Below are positions 1-10,063 of a stretch of DNA of 64,000 nt, one piece after another; the first letter of the stretch is position 1; each line of letters opens with the position of its first letter. The notes below the pieces were generated by a model, which made no database searches, was not told the DNA's origin, and saw only the letters and a program-made list of their open reading frames with translations. The DNA is from Emiliania huxleyi CCMP1516 (lineage: Eukaryota; Haptophyta; Isochrysidales; Noelaerhabdaceae): NCBI RefSeq assembly GCF_000372725.1, contig NW_005197877.1:563417-627416 (forward strand), in the 5' to 3' direction. The position numbers and the translations under genes are program-made.

Positions 1-261
1 GGCAGGGACACCAGCGATCTCACCGCGCCGCCACCGCCGCCGCCGCCGTCCTCAACCTCTGCGGAGCTGCCAGTGTACGAGCTCAGCATTCTGACGCCTG
101 AGCAAATGGCCGCCAACCCGACATATAGTCCATCGTCCAATTTGGACTATAGTCGAGCGCGTCGGAGAGGTGTTTGGAGACAGGCTCATGATTGTGCAGC
201 AGCCCTAGCGGCAGCGCCAACTTATGGCAGCCCGAGCGGCAGCGCCAGTGCGCGCACATAA
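1..261 (+). CDS. possible 3' end of a truncated gene, unknown
   Basis: Frame 1 is open from the first base to a stop at 261. It reads through a Pro run (about residues 9-16) and then a mixed segment containing VYELSILTPEQMAANPTYSP. The last third falls in a repeat that recurs downstream, so only the first 50 or so codons could be genuine. No domain is recognised. It may equally be chance open frame in GC-rich DNA. A 9-bp inverted repeat (TATAGTCCA / TGGACTATA) lies at about 123-151. Confidence 0.2.
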   Translation, partial: GRDTSDLTAPPPPPPPSSTSAELPVYELSILTPEQMAANPTYSPSSNLDYSRARRRGVWRQAHDCAAALAAAPTYGSPSGSASART

Positions 262-500
262 AGGGGGGGGGGGGGGGGTTAGGGGGTGGCTGTCGAGGGC
301 TATGCCCGAGTCTGTTGTTACCAGCGCACATACAACCCTAGCCAGCTTATGGCAGCCTAGCGGCAGCGCCAGTGCGCGCACATAAAGGGGGGGGGGGGGT
401 TAGGGGGGGGCTGTCAAGGGCTATGCCCCAGTCTGTTGTTACCAGCGCACATACAACCCTTGCCTAACCAGCTTATGGCTGCCCTAACGGCAGCGCGAAA
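217..500. repeat. tandem repeat, about 125-bp unit, two copies plus a partial third
   Basis: Copies start near 217, 343 and 467. Each begins with a CTTATGGCAGCC-type segment, then GCGCCAGTGCGCGCACATAAA, a G run of 12-16 followed by TTAGGGGG, and GTTGTTACCAGCGCACATAC. The third copy stops after about 30 bases and runs straight into telomere-like sequence. Confidence 0.85.
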
Positions 501-548
501 TTAGGGTTAGGGGTTAAGGGTTATAGGGGTTAGGGGTTAGGGGTTAGG
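501..548 (+). repeat. interstitial telomere-like repeat
   Basis: About eight degenerate units of TTAGGG / TTAGGGG, including TTAAGGG and TTATAGGGG variants. The G-rich strand is the given strand. The units are irregular and embedded in other sequence, so this is an internal or decayed telomere-like tract, not a terminal telomere. Confidence 0.75.
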
Positions 549-1020
549 TGGGGCGGATGCGTCAGACGTATGCATAATACGTGAGGCGTAACCCTTGCTG
601 GCCGCCACTTCTCAGTCAAATCCGTCGTGCGTGTGCGTAATACGTGGGACGTAAGCTCCAAACGACACCCATGGCGACCGATGCGTCAGACGTATGCGTA
701 ATACATGAGGCGTAACCCCCTCTCCGCCGCCGTTCACGGTCGAGAGCGTAGAGCATGTGCGTAATGCGTCGGTCATAGGCTCACCCAGCCCCGATTTACG
801 ATCCCACTGCGTAAGACCTGTGCGTAATACACCGTGCGTAGCGGCCCGAGAGAGCCTCTCTGGCAAAGCTTACATAAAACAGATGCGTGGTGCGTGGTGC
901 GTAGCGGCCAGAAGGTCGGTGGTAACGATCGGGACAGAAGACGTGCGCATAATTCGCAGCACATTTGAAATCACCGATCGTGCTTTCTGTCTGTACGCGT
1001 AAAGCGAGGCGTATGCGTGA
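549..1020. repeat. degenerate repeat cluster with TGCGTAATAC core
   Basis: The core GTGCGTAATACGTG and variants (ATGCATAATACGTG, GTGCGTAATGCGTC, GTGCGCATAATTCG) recur about seven times with irregular spacing. Two longer copies begin GATGCGTCAGACGTATGC near 555 and 681. The core is close to palindromic. No credible coding frame runs through it, and its function is unknown. Confidence 0.6.
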
Positions 1021-1482
1021 CGCATCACTGAGCCTCCACCCGGCTTGACACGGCACCAAAATACACGACGTCTCAGCGACGTCCTACGAACCGTGGGCAT
1101 GGATGTGCATAAGGTGGCCGACAATTGCATTAGTGGCTCTTACATATCCATAGCGGGACTAATAACCTCCCCGTGCGATCACAGGCGGGAGCATCGCCAT
1201 ATCGGCGGCGATCGGGCTGCTCTTTTGTACACACGTTGACTTTGATCGATAACGTATCTCTTTCTGCTCACACACCTCACAGCCCCCGGCGGCGCAGCAT
1301 CTTCGCCGAGCGAAACACCTCCACCTCTCGCAGCCTCCTGCTCGGCCGCAGCGCGCGCATCGCGCGTCGGCGCGCGCCCTCGGTCGCCCACCCGCCGCAG
1401 AACCAGACGGCGTGGAAGGGGCTCGCGCTGTTCCCAGTCGCCTATGACATGCGGTCGTGCATAACGCCACGGGACATCAACA
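1021..1482. other. no gene seen between the repeat cluster and the methyltransferase 3' end
   Basis: Short open frames on both strands lack recognisable domains. This stretch may hold the 3' UTR of the minus-strand methyltransferase gene. No RNA gene or terminator could be recognised. Confidence 0.5.
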
Positions 1483-1711
1483 TCATGCCCGCAGTCGCGT
1501 GGACAGGGGCTCACGCCGCTTGCTCGCCTGCGGGTGCTTGAACTGGTACCGCACCGAGGGGCGGACGTAGAAGACGCCCGCAGCCCTCTCCAGCCCGCCC
1601 TCCCCCACCCTCCGCCTGCGCCGCCGCTTGCAGCACTCGCCGGAGGAATGCGCGGCGCTGCTGTCGCCCGCACCGCCGCCACCGCCACCACCGTCGCCAC
1701 CGCCACCACCG

Positions 1712-1742
<31 letters not shown>

Positions 1743-3470
1743 CTCCTGCAGCGCGGTGTGTCGCGAGCCGCTCGAGGAACGCGTTCCAGTAGTCCTTCTC
1801 GCACACCCAGGCGGGCAGCAGAAGCAGGAAGGGCGCGCCGCGCATGTCTCCGTCGCTGGCCAGGAAGCGGAGCAGCCTGGCGGGGAAGGGGGCGTTGCAG
1901 TCTGGCGGGGAAGTGGGCGGGGAAGTTGCAGTCTAGAAGGGGGGGGAGGGGGCGTTGCAGTCTGGCGGGGAAGTGGGGGTAGGTCTGCTACACGTATACT
2001 CGCTCTGGGGTGAGGGCGTGTTCGGCTGCCAAGCCGGGGGGGGGGGGGGGGGATCGCGGCGCGGATGGCAGGGAAGGCGGCCAGGGCTCGGGCAGACGAG
2101 GCACGCTGCGGCGGGCAAGGAGCAACGCAGGCTGTGGACACGCCTCGCCTCTGGCTCGGGACTCGGGAGAAGAAGGGGCACGCTGCGGCGGGGCAGGGAG
2201 CAAGGCAGGGCCACGCCGCGCCTCTGCTTGTGGTCGCCAGAGTAGGGCGGGTTGGTGAGGAGGACGTCGTACTGCGGCAGCTGGCCCGTCGCGATGTCCG
2301 CGTAAAAGTCGCGGTTCCGGTTGAGAACCCTCTCGCGGCGCACGCCCAGCGCCTAGAAACTTCCTAGAAGGTTCCTAGAAGGTTCCGGTGTAGAAGCTTC
2401 TCGCGGCGCACGCCCAGCGCCTCGAGCTCTGCGACGGCGCCTGCAGACAACCAATCGCACGAGGGGCTGGTGCGGTAGCGGCGGCGTGGGTGGCCGCGGC
2501 GGTGGCAAGGACAGTGGCAAGGGAGGTGACCGTGTGATGCTACAGAGGAGCGCAGTGTGTGCTTCGGAACGCAAAGAAGAGCACGAAAGGCGTGCGTCGC
2601 TGCGATTGGTGAGAGGGGGGCCGCCGCGAGTGGTTGGCGAGAGGCGTTAGAAGGCCGCGGCGGGCTCCCGCAGGGGGGGGGAGGTGTCGTGAGGCCACTA
2701 CGGCAGCCGCGCGCCTCCTAGAAGGTTCCTAGAAGGTTCCTAGAAGGTTCCCACTACGGCAGCCGCGCGCCTCCCTCGCAAAAGTACGGGTCAAAGACCG
2801 TCACCGCCGCCAGCGCCTCCGCCTCTGGGGCGCTGCCCCCGTCCCGCTTTGGAGGGAGCGGCGAAGCGGCGGCGAGGAGAGGGAGGATGTCCGCGTACGC
2901 GCGCCGCGGCGTCTCAAAGTGGTCATTGTACTCGGTCACAAACGACCAGCGCGAGAGGAAGCTGCCCAGCCGCTGGCCATGCCTGGAGAGGATCGCCTCG
3001 ACCAGCAGCGCCGCGGCAGCAGAGAGGGACGGCGCGTCGCCACAGAGCGTCAGCTCGCGAGCAGCAGGGCCCTCGCCCGCGGCGCGCGGCGAGAGCTCCG
3101 TCGCCACGCCGGCGCCTCGCAGCCTCGCCAGCGCCGCCTCGCCGAGCAGCGACGTTGCCTCAGGCACGACAAAGCGGACGCGCCGGGTCGCGTCGCTGCG
3201 GCCGATTCGCGCGCACTCGGCGCGGAGTAGGGCGGCGCAGCCGTCAAAGGCGTGGCACATGGCGGCCGCCGACTCGCCGCGGATGCTGCACCGCCGGTCG
3301 GGCGAGGCAGCGTCCTGGTTGCTCAGGTGGATGCTGGTGGCGCCCGACTCTTGGACGAGGCGGCGGACGGCGCTGCCGCGCGGGCCGATGATGGGAGGCG
3401 CGAGCGAGTTGGGGACCTGGAAGACGAGGGCCATCCGCCACAGAGGATCGGTCCCGCGCCGGCGCCGCAA
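1483..3470 (-). CDS. KH-domain / NPPY-motif SAM-dependent methyltransferase fusion, four exons
   Basis: Reconstructed exons on the minus strand are 3470-2771, 2440-2421, 2352-2222 and 1876-1483, which join in frame to 414 residues. Exon 1 has a KH domain (GxxG loop as IIGPRGSAVRRL, about residues 25-90), a possible second degenerate KH unit, then NDHFETPRRAYAD and FDPYFCEG. The following exons give LNRNRDFYAD and the class I methyltransferase motif LLTNPPYSGDH, and exon 4 gives FLLLLPAWVCEKDYW. NPPY normally marks N6-adenine or amide methylation; the substrate here is unknown, but KH domains suggest RNA. All three introns read as GC-AG (donor AG|GCGC) and two lie between direct duplications. 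Exon 4 has a poly-Gly run. The start could instead be the Met at 3434. The 20-nt exon 2 needs cDNA support. Confidence 0.72.
2331..2422. repeat. exon-edge duplication flanking an intron
   Basis: A 23-bp sequence (begins CTCGCGGCGCACGCC) occurs at about 2331-2353 and 2400-2422. Between them lie CTAGAAGGTTC-type units. On the gene strand each copy begins AG|GCGCTGGG, so the upstream copy can give the GC donor and the downstream copy the exon start after CTAG. Confidence 0.8.
2694..2773. repeat. exon-edge duplication with CTAGAAGGTT satellite inside an intron
   Basis: A segment beginning CCACTACGGCAGCCGCG is present at about 2694-2718 and 2749-2773, separated by three TTCCTAGAAGG units. The copy at 2749-2773 is continuous with exon 1 of the methyltransferase gene. 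Confidence 0.8.
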
Positions 3471-3489
3471 GCCTTCACAGCCAAGTTGA

Positions 3490-5964
3490 GAATTCTACAA
3501 ACGGCGCGAGTGCCGCTTCCGCTCTGCCAGGGCGCTTCAGGCGCTCGCTCGGGGAGCCTCGGCGCGGCGGCAGGCGAGGCTCCTCGCCTCGAAGCGCCGG
3601 GACAGGCTCGCCGACCTGTCGAGGCGACCATTCGGGGCGGCGCTGGCCTGCCTGCCCCATCGCCAGAGCCGCGGCGCGGCGATCCGCCGGCAGGCGACGG
3701 TCCTGCCCGAGGGCGTCGCGAGCTACTACGCGAGACCCGAGGGCCCCACACGCCTCGACGTCGCCTCGGCTACATCGGCACTGCGCGGGGCCGCGACGGA
3801 GATATTCGCTCGCCTGGCTGGGGCCCGCCGGCTGGTCGCGTGGTTCCGGCGACGCTACGGACCGCCCGCGGCGCTTCCAACCGCACCGCCGCGCCCCGCC
3901 CCGCCGCCCTCACCACCGTGCCCTCTGCTCGCCACGCTCCGCGGGGCCATCAAGGCTGGCGCCGAGGCGGCGGCACTCTCCGACGACGGCAACCTCGCGC
4001 ACGCCCTCCGCACGGCCAGGCGCGCCCGCGACGAGTATGCGCTCCTGCGCGCCCGCCACGCAAGGAGGGCTGCCGTCGCCTCTCGCCATGCGCGCGCACG
4101 CAAGCGGCGAGAGGCCGAGCAGCTCCAGCGCGCGGAGGAGCTGGAGGAGGCCAAGCTGCTCGCGTCGGCCGTCCGCGAGGCGCAAGAGAAACAGGGCGCG
4201 GCGCGCCTCAGGCTCGAGGAGAGCCTCGAGGCGGAGCGGCGTGGGCGGGCGCGGCTCGACCAAGCGAGACGACCCGCCGGCGCCCACCACGCTAGCGACG
4301 CCTCCTCCTCCCTCGGCTCGCTCTTCCACTTCAGGGCCGGCGGCGCTCAACAACGCAGTGCGCGCCGGAGCCAGCCTAAGTCGGACGCGCCATCGCGAGA
4401 GATTGGGCGGACTAGCCGAAGGATCGCCGATAAGGCCGCCACGGCAGAGGCGGCGAGGGTGCAGAAAGAGGCGGCGAAGGCGGCGAAGGAGGCCGCGGCG
4501 GCGACGGCGGCGGCGGCGGCGGCGGCGGCGGCGAAGGCAGACGCCCAGCGCCGCGGTGATGAGCGGTCGCGGGGGCGAGCTCGGCGACGATCACGATCTC
4601 GGCAGGCGAGGTCGTGCTCGGCGCAGGGAGAGGAGACTGCGTCTTCCCGCGAGCCAAGCTGCGCGCCCCGTGAGCTCCCCCCCCCGCCCGAGGAGGCGCC
4701 CCCGCCCGTCTCGAAGCCGACCCCGCCCGATTCGGAGGCGGTCGCATCGCCGTCGGAGCCGAGCGGCACGGCGGCCTCGCCATCGCCCTCGCAGCCATCG
4801 CCCTCGCAGCCAGAGGCCCGCCCACAACGCAAGAGGGAGCCGCGCCATCCGCCCTCCGCGCGGGAGGACCGCCGCCGAAAGCACGACGACGACGCGGGCG
4901 AGATGCCCGTCGACACCGCGGCCGACACCTCGGGTGGCAGCGCCGTCACCGCGGAGGGCGGCGGAGGCGGCGAGGGCGGCGTGGCGGGCGGCGTGGGCGG
5001 TGCGACGAGCTCGGGCGGGTTGTGGAACATGGACGCCGTCAGGGACCTCAGGCACACGACGGCCCTGCTCGACGCCGCCGGCGTCCGCTTTGCGACCGCG
5101 CCCGCATCAGAGCGCCTGCCAGGCGGGATCGACCCCGGCCGCTTCCCGATGCTCGCGCGCGCTACTTCCCAGCGTGCTGACTTCCCGCCTATTGGGTGCG
5201 AGGACTGCCACTGGGAGGCGGTCGACCTAGACTCGTCCGGTGACTGTGTGGTCGCGGCGTGCGCCTGGGAGCTGCGCAGACTGCTGCCCGAGGCCCTGCT
5301 GGCTGCGCACGGGCTGCTAACCCTCGGCGCCTCCTGGGACGCCAAGCTCGCGAGTGGCAAGCTGCGCCTCGCCGTGGCGCGCCACCTGGCCATGCCCGAG
5401 GTGCTGCGCCGAGTCGTCCGCCGGCCACACGACACCGTCGACGCACGGACCCTCGGCACAGTGGAGCAGCTGCTGCTGTCGGTGCACAGGTCTCGGGCCC
5501 TAGCCGCCGACACTGACGCACGTGATCTCGCGGCTTTCCTCGCTGGCGTTCGAGGCGACGCATACGGGTGTGACGGGTTCCTGCTTGGCGTGGCCGACCT
5601 CTTTGGCACGCCGATTGTCGTCGACTCTATCACTCGGGAGGGCGCGCGCTGCATGCCGCAGTTCATCTGGCCGACAGAGTCGAGTCAGCCGCAGTACGTG
5701 CTCCATTTGTTCCTGCAGCATGACAGCCACTGCGCTGCCATCGTCAGGATCACCGCCTCAGAGGGCGGGCTAGGCATCCGTCGCCTCAGGCCGACCTCTG
5801 GGAAGGGCGGGGCGGCGGGCTCGCAGCCTGGGAGCGCGGGGCCTAGCTCGGCTCCCGCCTCGCGGGGCGGCCGAGCCGATGATATGGACGGCGGCGATGG
5901 TGGTGGCGGCGACGACGGCGACGGCGACGGCGACAGCAGCGGGGACGACGGCAGCGACGGCGGC

Positions 5965-5999
<35 letters not shown>

Positions 6000-8340
6000 G
6001 GACGGCGGCGGCGGGGACGGCGACGACGGCGGCGACGACGGCGGTGGTGATGGCGGCGGCGAGAAGCCGACCGCCTTCCGCCCGTCCGGAGTGCCGGAGG
6101 TCCGATGCCCTCACTACTCGCTCTCCGACCCGACGGTCACCACCGGCTGCTCCCGCTGCCTTCCGTCTTGGGCTGGCCCACGCGGATTTGGGCTCGCCGA
6201 CTCAGCCCTCTCGTTCGCTGCCCTGGCGCGGCACTGCAACAAGGAGGCGGGCTCGCACGTGCCGGGCGAGGATCTCTTTGAGTCGGACTGCTACGACATG
6301 GGCGTGGCTCGGTGCCCTGTTCCTAACTGCGGCAAGTGGTACGCGACCGTGGGCAGCAAGTGCGGGCTCTACCAGCACCTCGTCAAGTGCGACCCAAAGT
6401 ACCGCGGCGAGACAGGCGACCAGCGGTGGCAGGGCGGGAGGGAGGGGTTCATGCGGCATCTTCAGCAGCAGGCCGAGGTCGGCTCCCCCGCCCACTACTT
6501 CCGCACTGTCTGCTACGGCGCGCGCAAGGATCGAACGCCGGACCGCATGCGGGGCAGGCACACGGATTGGCTGGCTGCGGTCGCAAAGGCGAGGGCCAAG
6601 AGGGCAGCGGGCGACGACGGGAGCTCCGCCGCCACCAGCGCCGAAGCACGCCGACGCGCCAAGGTCTCGTCCGACGCAGCGCGCAAGGCGGCGTTCCACG
6701 CCCGCGGCTCGCAATACTTCATCTCGAGCCCCGGCGTCAGATACTCCTACGAGTGGCTCCGCCCCTGGGCCAACCACCCACGCCTTCTCGCGCAGCTGGA
6801 CACCGTCCGTCGCCGCCGCCCACCGAAGAGAGCGCGTCGGGAGTACTACGGCATGCTCTACCACGGCGCCACGCTCCTGCGCGATCACATCAACACCCCG
6901 GACGCGGGGCTCTACGTCGCCTTCCAGATCCTATCCAAGATGGTAACCATCAACCATCTCCGCGAGGGCGGTAAGGAGCGGACCAAGTCGGAGATGCTCG
7001 GGCGCGTCCGGATGGTCATGACAGGCGGCCTGGAGCAGCTGGTCGCCGAGATGGTGCGAGAGGCTTCCGACGCCGCCGCTGCCAAGCGAGAGAGGGAGGC
7101 GGCGGCGCGCGCCTCCGAGCTCGAGCGCCAGGGTGGCAGCGGGGCGGCTGCGGACGCTGCTGCAGCCATGAGGCGGGGAGCGCACGCTCCGTCCGGGGGG
7201 GGGGAGGAGGCAGAGGCGGAGGCGGGCGAGGAAGAGGGAGAGGGGGCGAGCGAGTCGAGCCGCGACGAGCGTCTCCTCGCCACCGTCCTCGGCCTCGCCG
7301 GAGCAGGCTACCTCTCCAAGGCCTGCGCCCGCTTCTCGACCAACCCCGTCGCCGAGACGGGCGTGTACGACGACACGCAGCCCGGCGGCGGCCTGACAGC
7401 GGACCAGGCGCTGGTTCGAGACACGCTTCGCGACCTCCACCCGCAGTCCACCGCGGTCTCGGATGACGACATGCGGCCTGCCCAGGGCGCCGGCGGCGCC
7501 GTCACACGCTACTCGACCTCCAGCAAGGAGTACCGGGACGCATTCTGGGAGGTGTTCCACTCGGTGCCCAAGGCGCGGGCCATGTCCGTCGACGGCGTGA
7601 GCTATGAGGAGCTAGAGTTCCTGTACTACGGCGGGGCGGACACGAGGGAAGTGCTCTTCGACATCGTCGCCTCCATCAACCGCGGCGAGGTGCACGAGTC
7701 GGCCACAAAGATTTGGGGCGACCTCAACCTCCTCGGCATCGAGAAGAGAGACGACGACGGAAACCTCACCGGCACCCGTCCCATCGGCATTCCCGCCGCG
7801 ATCCGCCGCCTCGCCAACCGCGTGCTCATGAAGCATCGCAGCGCCGACATGTGCGACCTCTTCACCGGCGGCACGCCCGACATGAGACGCACGGTCCGCG
7901 ACGGCATGCGCGAGATCTGCCTCCGCCCCACCGAGGACGGCGGGCTCGGCATGTCGGCGGAGGAGGCGGAGGCGCGCGTCAAGGCGTGCAACATCCCCCT
8001 GCAGGTCGGCGTGGGACTCGCTGGCGGAGCCGAGGTGGCGATCCAGCTGCTGCAGGAGCATCTGCGGCGCAACCCCGGCCACGCGATCGCCTCGGACGAC
8101 AAGCGCAACGGCTTCAACTGCATCTCTCGCAAGGCCATCTTTGCGGGCCTGCGGCGGTGGTTCCCGGAGCTCATCCCGACCGTCGCGCTGTGGTATAGCG
8201 AGCAGCGCCGCCTCTTTCTCTTCAACGCGGAGGCGCGGTGCAGCTCGGGCGACACCTTCATGTCGACCGAGGGCTGCGCGCAGGGCGATCCTCTCGGGCC
8301 CTTCCTCTTCGCCGTCGGCTATCATAGCCTCAACTCCACT
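3490..8340 (+). CDS. non-LTR retrotransposon polyprotein, truncated (OTU protease, zinc finger, reverse transcriptase)
   Basis: Frame 1 is open from just after a TGA at 3487-3489 through 8763, but element-like coding stops near 8340; the first in-frame Met is at 4459. In order: Arg-rich region; coiled coil rich in Glu, Ala and Arg (about 4020-4260); Ala/Arg/Pro-rich spacer; an OTU-type cysteine protease (DSSGDCVVAAC with Asp/Cys near 5230, HDSHCAAI with His near 5728); an acidic Gly/Asp tract; a CPVPNCGKWY...YQHLVKC zinc finger (about 6314-6390); then reverse transcriptase blocks RPIGIPAAIRRLANRVL, motif A SDDKRNGFNCI and motif B GCAQGDPLGPFLF. The motif C (YxDD) block and everything after it are missing. 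OTU plus RT resembles Dualen/RandI-type elements of algae, by family knowledge. As it stands it cannot retrotranspose on its own. Confidence 0.8.
3490..8340 (+). mobile_element. retroelement fragment wedged between two host genes
   Basis: The fragment begins about 20 bp from the first codon of the methyltransferase gene and ends within a few bases of the stop codon of the HAD-like gene. No terminal repeat, poly-A tail or target-site duplication was found. Loss of the 3' part is unusual for target-primed elements, which usually lose the 5' part, so a later deletion or rearrangement is inferred. Confidence 0.65.
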
Positions 8341-9172
8341 TTAGCACGCGCTGGCCGCCTTCAGCATAAACTCGAACTCGGGGTCTTGGATGGGCGCCGC
8401 CTGACTCGTCGGAGTGGGGTACAGCCCGTACCCGCCGACCGCGATGAATTGGGCGTTGTACTTGAAGCTGTTATCGGTGTGCATCACCTGCGCACTGGGT
8501 ACCCCCAGCCTCCTGGCAACTCGCATGCCCGGGTTCGCCTTGTCGGCTGCGATGCCGGGCCCGGGATCGTCCGTTCCGACGATTCGATCCGGCGGAAACG
8601 GGATGCCGACATCCTTGAGCACCTGTCGGGGTGGGTGGGTGGGTGGGGGGGGGGGTTCCGCGAGCGGCGCGGCTTGCGGGCGAGCACGTGGCGGCGCGCA
8701 CGTGGTACAAGTACGCCTCCCAGACTGTCCCCGGCGTCGGATCCCACGACGCGGAGAGAATGAAAACATGACTCTCCTGGCCGATGAGCTCATCGACGTA
8801 TTTTCTGAAGTACTCAATCCGCCCGGGACCGTCAAAATACGCCATGATGATTGCCGCCGTGCCGCCCAACTCTGCCTTGAGCCTTTCATAAGCGGGAACC
8901 AGGTCAGTCAACTTCTCCTCTTCGGTCGCGTGGTCAAACACGGCGTGCGCCAAGTTGTCGGTGAACTCAGTTGTGCCGTCAAAGTCGAAAGTGAAGAGCT
9001 TGATGCAGGGGATGTCGGCCGGCGGCCCTGTCGGCCACGCCTCAGGCCCGGCCTCGTTCACCTCCTCCCATGACGCCCAGCCCCTTGCCGCGTAGCCCTC
9101 GGGGGTAAGGAGGGTGTAACCCTCGCGGGTGGGCGCAAAGCCCATCGCCGCGTGAAGCACAGCGAGAGCCAT
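8341..9172 (-). CDS. HAD-superfamily hydrolase-like protein, two exons
   Basis: Exons 9172-8702 and 8622-8341 join in frame across a GT-AG intron (CAC|GTGCGC ... CGACAG|GTGCTC) to give 250 residues. The four HAD motifs can be seen: motif I DFDGTTEF (nucleophile Asp about residue 62), motif II ILSAS, motif III Lys in DKANPG, motif IV region HTDNS. HAD proteins are mostly phosphatases or phosphotransferases; the substrate is not predictable. No signal peptide or membrane segment is obvious. The stop codon touches the broken end of the upstream retroelement, so the original 3' UTR may have been lost or replaced. Confidence 0.75.
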
Positions 9173-9280
9173 GTCGATTGGCCGCGGGCGGACTGCTTCC
9201 GTACCCCTCTTCAGTCGACTTCAGCGCCGAATTTCATTCCTGGCCAGACTTTTTTTGCTGGGCGGACCTGATGCGGGTAG

Positions 9281-9393
<113 letters not shown>

Positions 9394-9418
9394 GGCAGTT
9401 TTCTCGGCCCAGAGCGGT

Positions 9419-9472
9419 GGTTGAGGCCGATTGCCTCAACTGTCAACCACGTGGTTGACAGAGGCCTCAACC
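9419..9472. repeat. nested palindrome with G-box core
   Basis: A perfect 22-bp palindrome at 9440-9461 (half-site CTGTCAACCAC) has CACGTG at its centre. It is flanked by a perfect 10-bp inverted repeat, GGTTGAGGCC (9419-9428) and GGCCTCAACC (9463-9472). Near-repeats CCTCAACCAAGTGGTTGACAG and CCTCAACCACG follow up to about 9516. Confidence 0.85.
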
Positions 9473-9516
9473 CTCAACCAAGTGGTTGACAGACCCCTTC
9501 AACCCCTCAACCACGC

Positions 9517-10063
9517 GGAATGGCTGTCCACACAACCCGCGCAAAGGTCTGAACACATTCTCTGTGAACCGGCCAGCGTCAAAGGGCTGCAGGCTCCCGC
9601 TCCCAGCGGTGCAGCAGCGAGGCAGCAGCGCCGTGTGTCGCGCAGCGCAACCTACGGGCAAAGTATGTATGTATCTAAGGAAGGAAGTCAACTTTGATGT
9701 GGAGGCAAAACTAAGTCCGTCACTTACATGTATGTGTCTCACGCCTGTGTTCCACCCTGTACGATCTCGACATCGAGTTGCGATTCGTGGTGTGTATCAT
9801 TATTTTGCGATTTTGCGTGAGATTTACACCGAACGAACGCACACGTAAAGCCGTACGCCCTGCGTGCAGCTAGGTGCTAGGATCTTCGCGCCGCACACCG
9901 CACGCTCTCTCTCGTTGCGGTGTGCTGTGTGTGCAAAAGAAAAGGGGGGTTACGGGCCGCAGCTTCATCTCCGCGAGCGCCCTACTCTACCCAGAGGGCG
10001 AGGGAGACGCCCATCAGCACCCCGTGGAACTAGGGTGGTGCTGAGGTGCGGGTGGATGCACGG
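9517..10063. other. intergenic, no gene recognised
   Basis: Open frames here are short and without domains. The stretch is more AT-rich than the genes (about 9660-9850). It lies between the 5' end of the HAD-like gene and the 3' end of the ankyrin/U-box gene, so it can hold a promoter and a 3' UTR. Confidence 0.5.

Noticed and set aside
1179..2141. 320-codon Pro/Arg-rich minus-strand frame
   Set aside because: It runs through the methyltransferase introns and a wrong frame of its last exon; low-complexity translation of GC-rich DNA.
5770..6888. Minus-strand Ala/Val-rich and other frames opposite the retroelement
   Set aside because: They mirror the Gly/Asp tract and the zinc-finger region; no independent motif.
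8341..8763. Continuation of the retroelement frame to 8763
   Set aside because: After about 8340 the translation loses RT similarity and is antisense to the HAD-like gene.
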